From NCBI RefSeq assembly GCF_947242115.1, contig NC_074711.1:31378602-31442601 (forward strand): a stretch of DNA of 64,000 bases, in the 5' to 3' direction. The notes beneath the pieces were generated by a model. It did not search any database. It saw nothing but the letters and a program-made list of their open reading frames with translations, and had not been told where the DNA came from. Source of the stretch: Biomphalaria glabrata (lineage: Eukaryota; Mollusca; Gastropoda; Planorbidae). Shown here one piece after another: positions 23,200 to 35,200 of this stretch. Both the position numbers and the translations under genes were made by a program. Position 1 is the first letter of the stretch. Each line of letters begins with the position of its first letter.

Positions 23200-25960
23200 T
23201 TTTTTATTTTAACCGCACTTATTTTTTGGCACTTGAAGAGCAAGCCTTATATATTGTTGATATGTTGTTTGGTTTCGGATAGGTTTCTCATTGATTTTAA
23301 AAGGCTGCTTGTACTTATCATAAATAAAACAACTGATTAGGGCTTCACTTTACATCATTTCTAATTACAATGAACCATCACGTTAGTGTGTAAAGTAAAG
23401 AGCCAAAGTATTTTTTTTTAGAATTTGTAAATTGAAATAACAATTAACAACAAAAACTTAAATTTTTGGGGGGGATAAAAAAAAATGGTGGAAGGGGTGA
23501 AATGGAAGAGGGGAAAAAACGTCTACCGACGGGCCAAAATTGTTTTTTCTAAGTCAACATGAGCTATGAGGTTTGATCAGGTCACACCATCTCCGATACA
23601 GAACAGAAGTGATCCTAAAGCAGACGATAGTGTTGACACACTCTTTGTGTGCATCGAAGATTTGGTCCTCAGTGACTGGGCGGAGGGGGGAGGGCGGTGA
23701 GCGCAAAATAAAGGTGCGTGTGTGCGAGAGAGAGATAGAGAGAGGGGGGGGTAGTTATTGGAGCTCATGTCAAGCTGGTCTAAATATGACTTCAAAGTTA
23801 TAGGAAGATGGGAAGGTTCTGATATGTTGGACACAAGTTCGTCTTTACATGTAGCCTATAGGTCGGGATGACTTTATTAAGAACAGAAAATGTCTTAAGG
23901 CTTCTGTTACATGGCATGTTTGTAGTGTGGCACAGTCATGAGATAGACTTGGTTCTTACTAAATAGTTTGTACAGATTGGAAAGAAGAGATCGAAGATTG
24001 GGCTACCGTACTGTAACCATTTCATTTGAAGAGTAAAGTCGTCGCAGATCTAATTTGTTGTATGGCAGTCTTCTACAGTCTTCTACTATTCTATTTATAT
24101 TTGCACGTTAGACTGAAACGTTCAATGTTAATGTGCTTTAAAAAATTGGGTTGAAAAAAAAAAGTCTGTTTGACATTTACTTTGCTTTAAAAAAAGTGCA
24201 CTATCAACAGAAGCTAGTCGTTTTGCAAATAACGTTTTCAACTACTCAATTATTATAGTGATGAGTGATGACTAAACTAAAACATCGATTTTTTGAAGAA
24301 TATCGTAAGTGTTGGTCATCGTTAAAAAGTGAATTATTAGCTTTAGGGCCTACACACAGAGTCAATACATCGTTAGAAGCCAAAACACCAGTGATGACCA
24401 CAACCCGACCGTGACGAGGTGCTGTCCATCCCTTCGAAACCTCCGCGCCTTGTAAACAATTATTTTATAGAGAAAGACCGGGGATCAAACCCATGATTTT
24501 GACACTTTTAGCTGAGTGATTTAGAACTATAAGGTCTTGATGTAATCTATATTAGATTCATGTAAAAAATATAAGTAAATCTTAAATAATCTTTCAATAA
24601 ATCTGAAGCAATGTTAAATTTACTCAATTATCGCCTGACTACGCCATGTTTTTTTTAACTTATTGAATACTTCCAATGCTAGGCCTTTAAATCTAGACTT
24701 AGAAGACGATGCGCAAACTTTTCCTGAACATTAATGTATTAAACTCTTGAATCAATAAAACCTTATATTCGAAAATGCCAAAACCGATAGTCCTTTCATG
24801 ACACGATTGCCCTTTCATAACTGATTTATTTCTTTTTTACTTTAAAAAATTATAACGGTCAAACAGAGTTTTTCCTGTGTGGCTAAAGAGGAGGTAATTC
24901 TTTCTCAGTGATATACATCAACTGTTAAATTTCTAAGAAAATCGTTATAGCCGTTTTTGAGATCAGCTTTCATGCAGGTTCCTTGTTCCAGGTTTCACGA
25001 AATTCTGACCGAATGGTGGTATTGTAACTCCAGGACTGATATAAAACTACTTGCATTGATCAATATTTTATTCCACAAGAATTCACCGATCAATTAATCA
25101 AACAGAGAAATATTGAAACACTTGGGGATGCCGAGCTATTGACATTTCTAAATGTGAATGAGTTAAAATTATCCGATTAGCATACATTTGAGGAGAGTTC
25201 CTAACTTGTGATACTACAAATCAGCTCTAGGGGCCTCTATTGTTTCAGTTTATCAAGGCCAACGTTTCAACGGAATGGACAGAGAGCTCATCTATAAATA
25301 GAAAGTAGACATTTTTTTAAAGTTAGTGACGCAAACACGTTTAAATGTTTCAATTGTATTTTAAAATCAATACAAAAAAAAATATACCGACATCCATACC
25401 TAATTTGTACAATTCTTTTATTCAACTCATATCTTCATGGAACCTTCTGGAAAAAAACTTGGACACGAATCTCGAAAACGGCTTTAACGATTTTCCTAGA
25501 AATTTGACAGTTGATGTAGTTCGTTTGGAAAAGAATGAATAGCTCGTTGGCCACAGAAGTTAAACCTTATTTTGACCGTTTTAATTTTATAAGTGTAAAG
25601 ATAAATAAATTTAAATTTGGTTAGAGAACTAGAAAATATCTTGATACATCGTCTTGGTGTATTACTAAAGGTTTTTTTTTTGTTTACACTTGTAACAATC
25701 ATATCAGATTAATTGTAAATACTTTTTTAAAAAGTTCTCCATCATCTTAGAAAAATGGCATTACTTCCCTACACTCTATAGGAGACATTTCAAAGCTAAA
25801 AACTAAGTTCAAGGATTCTATTCAAATGTTTTACAATGTAAACCAACGTAGACTAATTTAAGATTTATTTGTTTCTTTATTAAAAAGACTTTAATATTAC
25901 GGAAACAGAAAACATTCTTTACAATAATGCTAATGATTTAGATAGTAAGAGCTCGTGAGT
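23200..25960. other. Gene-free stretch with one tRNA-like repeat
   Basis: AT-rich. A tRNA-like block lies at about 24474-24540 on the minus strand (T-arm-like CATGGGTTTGATCCCCGG), probably a SINE head related to that at 19061-19150. G-rich runs occur at 23465-23520 and 23680-23755. No gene recognised. Confidence 0.45.
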
Positions 25961-25975
25961 AGCTTTAAATCTTAC

Positions 25976-26110
25976 CTTTCGTCATAATCCCATTGTCATA
26001 TTCTTCCACTGGACTCAAAAGTGGATCAAACAACTTCGCAAATCTACCCAAGCAGATCGTCTGCCAGTGAAATGTTTTCCTCCATGTTCTGACGAAGGCC
26101 CACGTCCTAC
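25976..26110 (-). other. Exon-like open segment, unassigned
   Basis: On the minus strand a strong donor (ACGAAAG|GTAAGAT) closes an open frame reading ...WAFVRTWRKTFHWQTICLG and SPVEEYDNGIMTK. A possible acceptor AAACAG lies at 26111, and the frame stays open further, to about 26204. The peptide is less low-complexity than most open frames here, but I recognise no domain and no partner exon. It may be a real exon of an unknown minus-strand gene or chance. Confidence 0.25.
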
Positions 26111-26289
26111 CTGTTTGGATTCTTTCAGTTCCCCAAGTTGCGTTTTGTTGACCCACGGTCTCCCACGGAAAGGAAAAGGGAAAAAAAGAGAGGGGGAAAA
26201 TCAACTAAAGAACCCCCCCTCCCCCGTCTGTTTGAATACAAGTCCAAATATTGCTACTTAACAGTTAGGATGTTGACTTTGACGCATTC

Positions 26290-26815
26290 TTTTGATTGAA
26301 ATCTACATAGACAGTAGGCATCTTCTATCTTCGGAGTCAACTTATTTTTACTACTCTAAGCCTATCTACATATTATTTTTTTTTTACTAATCTAGGCCTA
26401 TCAACTTTTTTTTTTTTTTTTAAATAATCTAAGCCTATCAACTTATTTTTATTTATTTTTTTAATAATCTAGGCCTATCAACTTATTTTTTTTTTAATAA
26501 TCTAGGCCTATTAACTTATTTTTTTTTTACTAATCTAGGCCTATCAACTTTGTTTTTTTTTAATAATCTAAGCCTATCAACTTATTTTTATTTATTTTTT
26601 TAATAATCTAGGCCTATCAACTTATTTTTTTTTACTAATCTAGGCCTATCAAGTTTTCTTTTTAATAATCTAGGCCTATCAACTTATTTTTTTTACCAAT
26701 ATAGACCTATTAACATTTTTTTTTAATACTCTAGGCCTATCCACTTATTTTTTTAGTAACTCTAGGCCTATCCACTTATTTTTTTTAGTACTCTAAGCCT
26801 ATCAACTTATATCTT
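26290..26815. repeat. Variable-length T-rich minisatellite
   Basis: About 13 copies of TAATCTAGGCCTATCAACTT joined by poly-T runs of differing length, so the unit ranges from about 30 to 50 bp. The last copies run into the LINE tail at 26815. Confidence 0.85.
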
Positions 26816-27275
26816 CTTTATATCTTATAAAATACAGACGTTACATCTTCCTAGGTCAATCAAGTCATGCATGTTAATCAATGACTTTGTCTTAAACTCT
26901 GCCATGTCGTTGGTTTTCCTGGCTGACTCGGGCAACCCGTTCCATGCTCTTATTGTACTATGAAAGAAGGAGTGTTTGAATAAATATAAATATCGGTCTG
27001 ATTAAAATCTTGACCAAAATTAAAAAGAGACCGAAGAGATGAATTTTCAACATTACGTTTTAACTGTTCAGATTTGTTCTTCTTATCTTATTATCCTATA
27101 TAATACAGACGTTACTTCAAAAAAAAAAAAGAAGATGATTACGTCCTACGCGTCATGCATTCAGTCATACATATTAACCAATGACTTAAATTCTGCCAAG
27201 TCACTGGTTTTCCTGGTTAGCTCAGGCAACCCATTCCATGCTCTAATTGCACTAGGGAAGAAGGAGTATTTGTAC
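26815..27275 (-). mobile_element. Two CR1/L2-like LINE 3' tails
   Basis: Two successive reverse-oriented copies (about 26815-26985 and 27085-27275) of the 3' coding end and tail of the LINE at 51395-52140. Each holds the tail ATACAGACGTTAC and a region which, reverse-complemented, encodes the AWNGLPE.A motif (CCCATTCCATGCTCTAAT). Both are 5' truncated. Confidence 0.75.
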
Positions 27276-27279
27276 ATAT

Positions 27280-28850
27280 TTGTCCTGGCATATGGGATTT
27301 ATATTTATATCTAATGTTGTAGACTGCTTAATCCTTACTAAATACTCTATGTTGGGCGTGCACTTTGATCTATTTCAAATACATATTCAAAAATAAGACC
27401 TTTAATATAACAGGCTCAAATAATATTGAACATGTGATAACTATCTGACTTATTGCTTAGACCAAACTTTTTCCTTAACGGAACACTTCGGACATTCATA
27501 GCATTTAGAGCAACACGCTCTTATTTTTTTTCACGTGGTGACCTAATAGTTAATTATTCCACTAGTTCGTAAATCACCTGTTCATTCCTCGCGGATTACT
27601 AGGGTTCCGCGGAACACAGTTTGGGAAATACTAGCTTAGACTATAGACCCACCATTTTGATTAATTATCTCTCCCTTGTGCATGTCTCCAAATTGACGTG
27701 CAGAGCTACTGTTATTTTTTAAATATTCACATGTCGTACTTGTCACAAACGCGACGGCTTTTTCTTTTTCTTCGATTGTTACAGTTTCAATGTATGTGTT
27801 CATGAATATCTCACGTGTGGTAGTGTTTCCACCCCCCTCCTCCCGCACGTTACTTTTAACATGAACCTATGGAGTTTCTATTCCCACCTCAGTTGACTAA
27901 ATGTGCATGAAGCTCTTTCTAATAAATGTCACCCCGAACTGTTCTGGGAGATGTGAATGGAACATTTCCACAGATTTATTTGCTGTTGCACTGGAAAGTA
28001 AATTTGCTTCAAGCGATTTGTTTAATCCAGGTCGCCTACAGTTACCTAAGAAGAACTAATGCGGTATGTAGACACGGTAATTCCCTTTTCAAATAGATGC
28101 TCGCAGTTAGTCTCACACACACACAGTTCGTCAGGTTACCGACAAGATGTGCTCCTGTTTGAAGGGAGATTATGCCTGCATCTTGTTAGGGGGGGGGGGG
28201 GGAGTTGACAGAGTTAGTGCTCTTTGTGATGATAAGCAGAAAAAACACACACACCTAAATATTAGTCCTTACATTCAATGTACTTACTGTGATATGCTAC
28301 AGATAAATGCATTTTAAAGCGATTCTAACATTGTTTTACATGTAGTTCTGCTTATATTGTATTATAGTTTTAAATCCGTTATTAGCGTTGGGTAAGCTTT
28401 TTAATTTGGTGAGCGGCGAGTCACTATTTATTTTTAGTGTAGAAGATAAAAAATATTTTAGAAAATATATTGAAATATATCAATTCTACTTAAGCTATAA
28501 ACTTTATGGATATAAATTATATGAAAAAACAACACAAACATTTACATTACTGACAGTTAGTCCACTTTTACAAGAGGAAAAAAAACACTATATATTTGTA
28601 TATATGTATATGTCTGTACGTGAATGAACATGATTTTACTACGTTAGGAGAGTATTGGTAATATTTATTTCAGCTATGGGCGTCATGAATCAATTTCAGA
28701 AATGTTTACCTGGTTATTAGCTTCAGAAAGAGTTAAGATCTTTTACACCTGCTTATATAGAGACTCCGTTGACATTTTAAAATGTATTCTCTGCTTTAAA
28801 GATCAACAAGTTTTTACATTGTCAAAGTGTGGATATAGACTGTATAGTAC
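27280..28850. other. Gene-free stretch
   Basis: AT-rich with a G run near 28191-28202 and (AC)n patches at 28115-28126 and 28245-28253. A 70-codon open frame at 27848-27636 (minus) has no supporting splice site or recognisable motif. Confidence 0.4.
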
Positions 28851-28929
28851 ACATCATGGGCGTAGTCAGGATTTTTTTTCGGGGGGTGGGGGTGGGGAGT
28901 TTTTTTTTCTCCCCCCCCCCCCGCGAAAA

Positions 28930-30745
28930 AGTTTTTTTTTTTATATGTATGTATGTGTGTGTGTGTACATTATCTTTATTACATTCTGACCCATCAGAAT
29001 GGATGGCTGCCTGGTCGTGCGGTTTGCGCCCTGGACTGTCGCTCGGATTTATCGATGGTCGAGGGTTCAAATCCTGCCCGCTCCCGTCCCCCGTCGTCCT
29101 GCGGGAGGTTTGGACTAGGAAGTAAACTATCTTCAACTCTGAAGGAACATCCGAAACATGTAAAACATTTTACAAACATTCTTTCTGAAGACGTTTATTG
29201 TGCCCTAGAATAGGCTCTTCCTGGAGTTAGTGGAAAAATTGTAGCAGAGCCCCGCCGCCGAGCACTATTTCTGGTATTGAAAGCCAACAAAATGCATATT
29301 CTGAGGTATCTACAGTGCATTTTCCTGCTATTAAAAAGTTTTATTTCAAAAACCTAATGTGCTATTCTTACTGACTTAGACCCTCCCTCGCCGTTCGGCG
29401 CATTTGGCGGCAAGCTGTTTCCACGAAAATCTTTCACTGGTAATGTCTGAAGCCTCTTCTCACTTGCTCTGAGGACCTCCATGAATGTGTGGCGCCAAGT
29501 TGTACTAGGATGTCATCGCAACTCTTATTATGCGTAATTCATTTTGTCGGAGAACATGTCCCGCAAACCTCATGCGACGCTCTGTCACAACCTTACTAAG
29601 GGTTCGACTCCCAGTTCGGCATTTGATTTCTTTGATTGAGACCCGATCTCTATGACTGACTCCTAAAATCTGTCTTAGCCATCTTTGTTGAGCCACATTT
29701 AGTGTTTTTCAATTTCGGCAGATGACTATTCACACTTTATTAATGGAGCCCAGCCACTGGTAGAAATGTGTAACATCTCTTGATTACGTTCTTGGAATTA
29801 CATGCATGTATTTTGCTTTAGATTTTATATCGAAAAGGGAAGTTTTATCGTCAAAATCATGCGTTGAGGGGTTTTAAACTAAAAACTCTCTGGATTTTTT
29901 TTTTTCAAAACCCCATTTAGCTACGGTCATAGAATTTGGTGACTGTAGTTTGCTTTAAAATAATATTGAAGAGAGAGGTTTTCAACTCAAAACGCTCTGT
30001 AGGGGGATTTTAAACTCAAAACCACCTGAAAGGGTTTTAAATTTTTAAAAAAGCCATCTGGAGGAGGGGGATTTAAACTCAAAACTCCTCATTCGCTTAG
30101 CTACGCTCAAAGAATTTTAGTGTAATTTACTTTTATTATATTGAAGAGGTATTTTTTAGCATCAAAACCATCTGAAGGGGGCTTTAAACTCAAGACCCCC
30201 TTATCCTACGCTCATAGCATTTTCAGTGCGTAATTTGCTTTTTTATTATATTGAAGAGGTATTTTTCAGCTTCAAACCTCGCTGGCAGGGGGTTTGAAAT
30301 TCAAAACCCCTTTGGTTGGCTACGCTCATAGATTTTATAGTGTGTAATTTGCTTTTTTTTATATTGAATAGGAACTTTTTAGTTTCAACCCCCAACTGGA
30401 GGGGGGGGGGGGGGTAAACTCAAAACCCCTTTGGCTCATAGAATTTTGAAATATGTAATTTGCTTTTTTTATATTGAGAGGGTGTTTATCGTATTTTTTT
30501 GGAGGGGTTTTAAAGTCAAAATCCTTCTTAGCTGTTTTCTAGGAATTTGGTGATCGTCGTTTGCATTTTTGTTAGTTTTGTTCATAGAAGAGGGGGCTTT
30601 AACTGCAAAACTCCTTGTAGGGTGGTTTTAAACTCAAAACCCCCTGGTAGAGGGATTTTTATCTCAAAACCCACTGATAGGGTTTTTGAAAACTCGAAAC
30701 CCCCCTGGTAAGGGTTTTTAAACTCAAAACCCCCTTCGGCTATGC
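28930..30745 (-). mobile_element. LINE tail plus degenerate minisatellite, copy 2
   Basis: Second copy of the 21775-23195 composite. The minus strand encodes QQRWLRQILGVSHRDRVSI and RRMRFAGHVLRQNEL (29505-29696) of a LINE C-terminus, with the 3' end at the (GT)n tract near 28950-28965. The minisatellite with GGCTACGCTCATAGAA and TTTTAAACTCAAAACCCC units spans about 29760-30745 and is longer than in copy 1. A tRNA-derived SINE has inserted at about 28995-29180. Confidence 0.72.
28995..29180 (+). mobile_element. SINE (family 1), tRNA-derived
   Basis: Head with a tRNA-like region (GCCTGGTCGTGCGG as A-box-like and GGGTTCAAATCC as B box), then a body ending TCTGAAGGAACATCCGAAAC and AAAACATTTT. 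This is the best-preserved of four copies in the window; the others are at 32993-33150, 33695-33845 and 44560-44705. It interrupts the LINE tail of copy 2, since copy 1 lacks it at that position. Confidence 0.8.
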
Positions 30746-31249
30746 TGCGGTAAATGATGATTTAGTATTAAAATCTCACCTAAAATAAGCAAAATTAAAG
30801 CAAAAAATCAGTCAATGAATTCCGTCCCCCCCCCACACACACGCAGGGGGGGATTTCATTTCGGGGGGGGGGGTGAACCCCCAACCCTCCCCCTGGCTAC
30901 TCCCATGCCTACTAGCAAACGTAACCCTGCTTTATTCTGCTGTAACTACTCCAAGACAACATTTTTGTGACTTGTTTAGTGTGTCATGAAGCCCTTTCGA
31001 CAACGCTAGATGTTATCAATTTTAGTTTTGCACGCATTTAACTAAACACATGAACACTAATGGTTACCGGTATAATGAACATAAGCCAGCGTGAAATTAT
31101 TTAAGAAGATATGTATTTCAAGGGAGATAGGCCCTAGATACTTACTATTATATCAATCTTAAGAAAAAAAATGAAAGCTTGCGCTAATGGCATCAAAGAT
31201 GTCTGCGTTCCATCATAGACATACGATGACAAGACCGCCCTACAAATAC

Positions 31250-31435
31250 GAGTGGCGTAGCTAGGAATTAGCCATCATTTGAGGGACAGAGGAGGGGGCT
31301 TGACCTCTTTGGGGGCCCCTGCATTTTGAGTATTATTTAATATTTACAAAAAAATCGAACACTCATTTGCCCCCCCCCCTCAAGTGTGGGACCCGGGGGG
31401 GGGAGATTTTCAAATTCTCCCCCTTTCCCCACCCT
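31250..31435. mobile_element. hAT MITE (family B), right end lost
   Basis: Begins with AGTGGCGTAGCTAGGAAT and carries the same internal blocks as the MITE at 55699 (CTTGACCTCTTTGGGGGCCC, then ACACTCATTTG). The right terminal repeat is missing, and the sequence runs into the LINE tail at 31430. Confidence 0.7.
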
Positions 31436-31930
31436 GTACAGATGGAAATGTTTTCGCAAACGCAGATATGGACAGTATAGCGAGACTGCTTATAGTTCGA
31501 CAGCTACGTTGGACAGGGACCGTATGCCAAAGGCAACCTTTTTTAGTGAGTTGAAAAATGTTTTGCGTAACAGTGGTGACCCCCAACCCCAACGCTTTAA
31601 AGGTCTGCTTAGGCGCAAACTTGCTTTAACTGACATAGAATAGTTTAAGAGAGCACCTGGCAGCTTCGAAACGAGAAAGATGGACTGCTGGAGAATTCTT
31701 ACAAAGGCTGCGGAATACACATTCAAGATCAAAAGAAAGTCCACTGTAGACGGTGAAAATAAAACCTAAATCGACCACCGGCGGACAAAGTTTTATGTGT
31801 GCGCTGAATGTGACAATATATAGGCTAGGACTAGGTCGCAGCTAGGACCGTTACCTCTATATCGAAGTTGTCGATCTACATGAAATACTGCACTTCTCAT
31901 TAATTTTTGGATTCGAAGAAAGGCATATAT
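31430..31930 (+). mobile_element. LINE 3' end, second copy
   Basis: Broken-frame counterpart of 665-1190. It contains DRMPKATFFSELKN, QRFKGLLRRKL and the start of the terminal finger region, then a similar post-stop sequence (TTCGAAGAAAGGC). 5' truncated and interrupted. Confidence 0.65.
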
Positions 31931-31934
31931 GTAT

Positions 31935-32285
31935 GTATATATCTACATCTAGATCTAATACTAATATTTTAGTAATAATAGTATTATGTACTAGAGTTAG
32001 ATCACAGACCTATATATTGATAATAGAGTTAGATATAATACTTTTTTAAACTCCTTTTTGTGGGCGTCGGCAGCTCTCCTGTCTATCTAGCAGTCTATAA
32101 CGACTTTAACTATTTATTACATTTAGAAATCTAGATCCAGATCTACTATCTTCTCTACATCTACACTACTCTAGACTTTAGATCAGTAGCCCTACAGTAG
32201 TACAGTACTATACTAAGATCTATTTTAGAGCTTAAGCTCTAGCTAAATTATTTCACATTTATTAATTTGAATAATTATAATAAGA
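31935..32285 (+). promoter_or_regulatory. Upstream region of TM6SF-A
   Basis: AT-rich DNA immediately before the A start codon, with many TAGATCTA/CTAGATCT-like words and no other open frame. It presumably holds the promoter and 5' untranslated region. No TATA box or initiator can be assigned with confidence. Similar CTAGATCT-rich DNA precedes the B gene (38140-38290). Confidence 0.3.
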
Positions 32286-35200
32286 ATGAAGCCAGCATAC
32301 AGAGTTCCTGTCTATATTTTTTTGCTGTCACAGACGTCATGGCTGGTATCTTTCGGAATAAATAAATTGAATTTGATGAAAGAACAGGTCGCAATTTTTA
32401 TAGCCGGCATAACTGTTTTAACAGCAGTAACCATTGTCCCCTATTTCCTTCTCAAAAGGTACTTTAAGCGGACTGATCCATTAGTATTAAGTAAGTTGTT
32501 TCAGGATCTTAATAATTAGATAAGTCACTTAAATTAAGTCTTAAGATCCAAACATCGTCTTTTAAAAAATTAGGCTACAAGTTACTTCAAGAGAGAAGAT
32601 AATTACATCCTATGTTTCATGTGTCAATCTAGTCATGCATGCCACAAACTCTTCTAAGTCGTTGGTTTTCCTAGCTGATTCAGCAACCCATTGTATGCTC
32701 TAATGCCATGATACTAGGGAAGAAGGAGCACTTGTACGAATTTGTCCTAGTATATGAAATAAGAAATGTGCCTTTGTCGTTCATATATTTAGTATTTGTA
32801 AATCATGGTTCAGTGTTTTGTGTATTATTGCTATTTTACATGAGTATACTGTCATGTTAGGGATGTGATACTTAACTTAAATATTTAAGATACCTGTAAC
32901 TTTTTTCAAAAGCTTAATTATAATTAGGGCATCTTATTTCATGATAGCCATAGTGAGAAAACTATAATGATAAATTGAAAGGTAATACACACTTGTGCCT
33001 GGCCTTGTATTCTGCTCTTTGGACTGTAATCATGATGGTTCTTGAGTTTGAACCCTGTTTGCTGTCATCATTTCACATTCAACAGGAGTTTTGGGATAGG
33101 ATGTAACAATCTTTATTTCTGAAGGAATGTCTGAAACTTATAAATTAAGCCATCTCAAGTCAAGTTTGACAACATTTAGAATAATTATAATAAGATACTG
33201 AATTAGTTGACAAAGAAGTAGTTGATTAGCAGATATGGAAACCTAATTAGAGAATGAAAATGATCCCTTCCCTAAAACAAACAAACAAACAACCAATATC
33301 TTATTAATATTAAACTACAGTGAGTGAAATTAAAAACTCAATATTAAGATGTTGAAATGAAAAGTTATGATATAAGAACTCTTTCTAAGTTCTCTTTGTG
33401 TTTGTAAGAGTTGTCTCAATCAACCAGGAAAAAGCAATGATAGTTAATTTAAAACTTTAGATAACATAAAGAACTAGATTAGCACAAGGAAAAGCATTGG
33501 TTGTAGTAGTGATTTTTGAGGTACATGTTCAATTTAAAAGAATTGGAAATGCAATCAATACACATCTTTAAAATGATTAAATATCATTTCAGCAAATAAA
33601 AAGTAGTCTAGCTCTATCTTTATGATGTATATTATTTTGTAATACTGTAATTTTAAAACCATCGTCTGTTGTACATTGAATCAAGTTGAGTAACGGGTTA
33701 GATGCATGGTCATGTGGTATGCACTTCAACTAATGTCATGAGCTGGAACCTTGCCTGCTATCATCACCTGCTGTTCTGCAAAAGTTTTATAGGATATAAT
33801 CATTTTCCAATCTAAAGGAACATCCAAAACTTGTAAAAGAAAACAACATTTCAGTCACACAAACCTGAATTTAGTTATAATAGAGCTATAATATTTTTTC
33901 TAACTGTTATTTAAAAATAAAATTCAGACGTTTAATTTTTCTATGATCTTACAACATCTAATATTTCTTAGGTCTTCACCCTTCACCTGTCCCTTAGTCT
34001 ATTGCACCCTTTGAGCATCCACTTGATGTGTTGACCATCTCTATCCAGTCCACTCTGTCTTTCACTAAGATTAGAGTCTCTTTCATTTATAAGTTCCTCT
34101 ATAGGTCTACATTTGAATAAAACGCCAAAAAGATGTCTTTTTGTTCTTTTTCAGTGCTGTCTGTGTTTTGCTGGTCAACTATGATTGACCTTGGCATTGG
34201 ACTAGAAATAGATGGCATTATTTCCAACTTTATGGCATTTTACTTTATTGAGGGTGAGCCTTATTTATACACTGCTTATGGTGCACAAGTTTGCTATTGG
34301 GATGGCATTGTTCATTTTCTTCTCCAGTTTTCTGTCATAGTTTTATATTGCCAGAAGTAAGTTTTATTCAGCAAATCATTAGCTTAAATATTTGCACATT
34401 TTAGAGATTTTTTTTCTGTAACTTAAAATGATAGAAGAATATAAAATGTTTTATAAAAAAAAAGACTAACAAAAGCCCAAAATTTATGTATACTTCTCTT
34501 TATTTAAAGCCGCAGTTATCGAGACATAGCCTTATATTGGGTTGGATCCATCCTCAATAGTATGATTGTACTTCTGCCAGGAGCCATAACAGGTATTATA
34601 AATTTTTTGCTACATTATTTTATATGACAAAAAACATGATGAAAATTGATTTTTAAAAAAGCAGTTATTCAGCTTTAAATTTAAAAAAATACATGCAATA
34701 CAACATTACATTGTTAAATCCAAATATTATGGAGGCTTCTAAGAGAATGAAAATTCAGTTAAACTATACAGATTTTTGTATTGGAAATGTCAAAGCCTGC
34801 TTACAGCTGCTTGTTAGATACTGAAATTCTTTGACATTGACCTACAATTGTCCCACATAGAAGCCAGTTTTTGCTAAACTGTTCACCATGCTAGCATTGC
34901 AAGGTTTTCTTAGGGTGCTAATATTGAGCTTTCTTCATCTTAAGAAAACTTTAGCTCTTTGACATTACTAGCGTATCGCAGAAATGCTCATTCTAAACTT
35001 GCGTTATCATTTAAACCATAAGTCATAGCACTAGAAGATCTTATAATAGGGCCTTATGAAACAATTAAATATACATTTATTTTGTTAAATCATCTCAACA
35101 TATTGATTTGCTAAGGGCAATTTTTTTTTATTTGATTTAAAATTTACACTTACAATTTGTGCAATTTCTTAAGCATTATATAATAATAATGGAGGCGCGG

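Larger units (their letters stand above)
28856..30912. mobile_element. Putative TIR element split by LINE composite
   Basis: The left end CATGGGCGTAGTCAGGAT at 28856 and the inverted right end CCCTGGCTACTCCCATG ending near 30912 form an imperfect inverted repeat pair about 2.05 kb apart, with G/C runs just inside both. The LINE/minisatellite composite (28930-30745) lies between them. No clear target duplication was found, so these may be ends of two different copies. Confidence 0.4.

Noticed and set aside
27636-27848. 70-codon minus-strand open frame
   Set aside because: No recognisable motif, splice site or upstream exon; length is within chance for the window.
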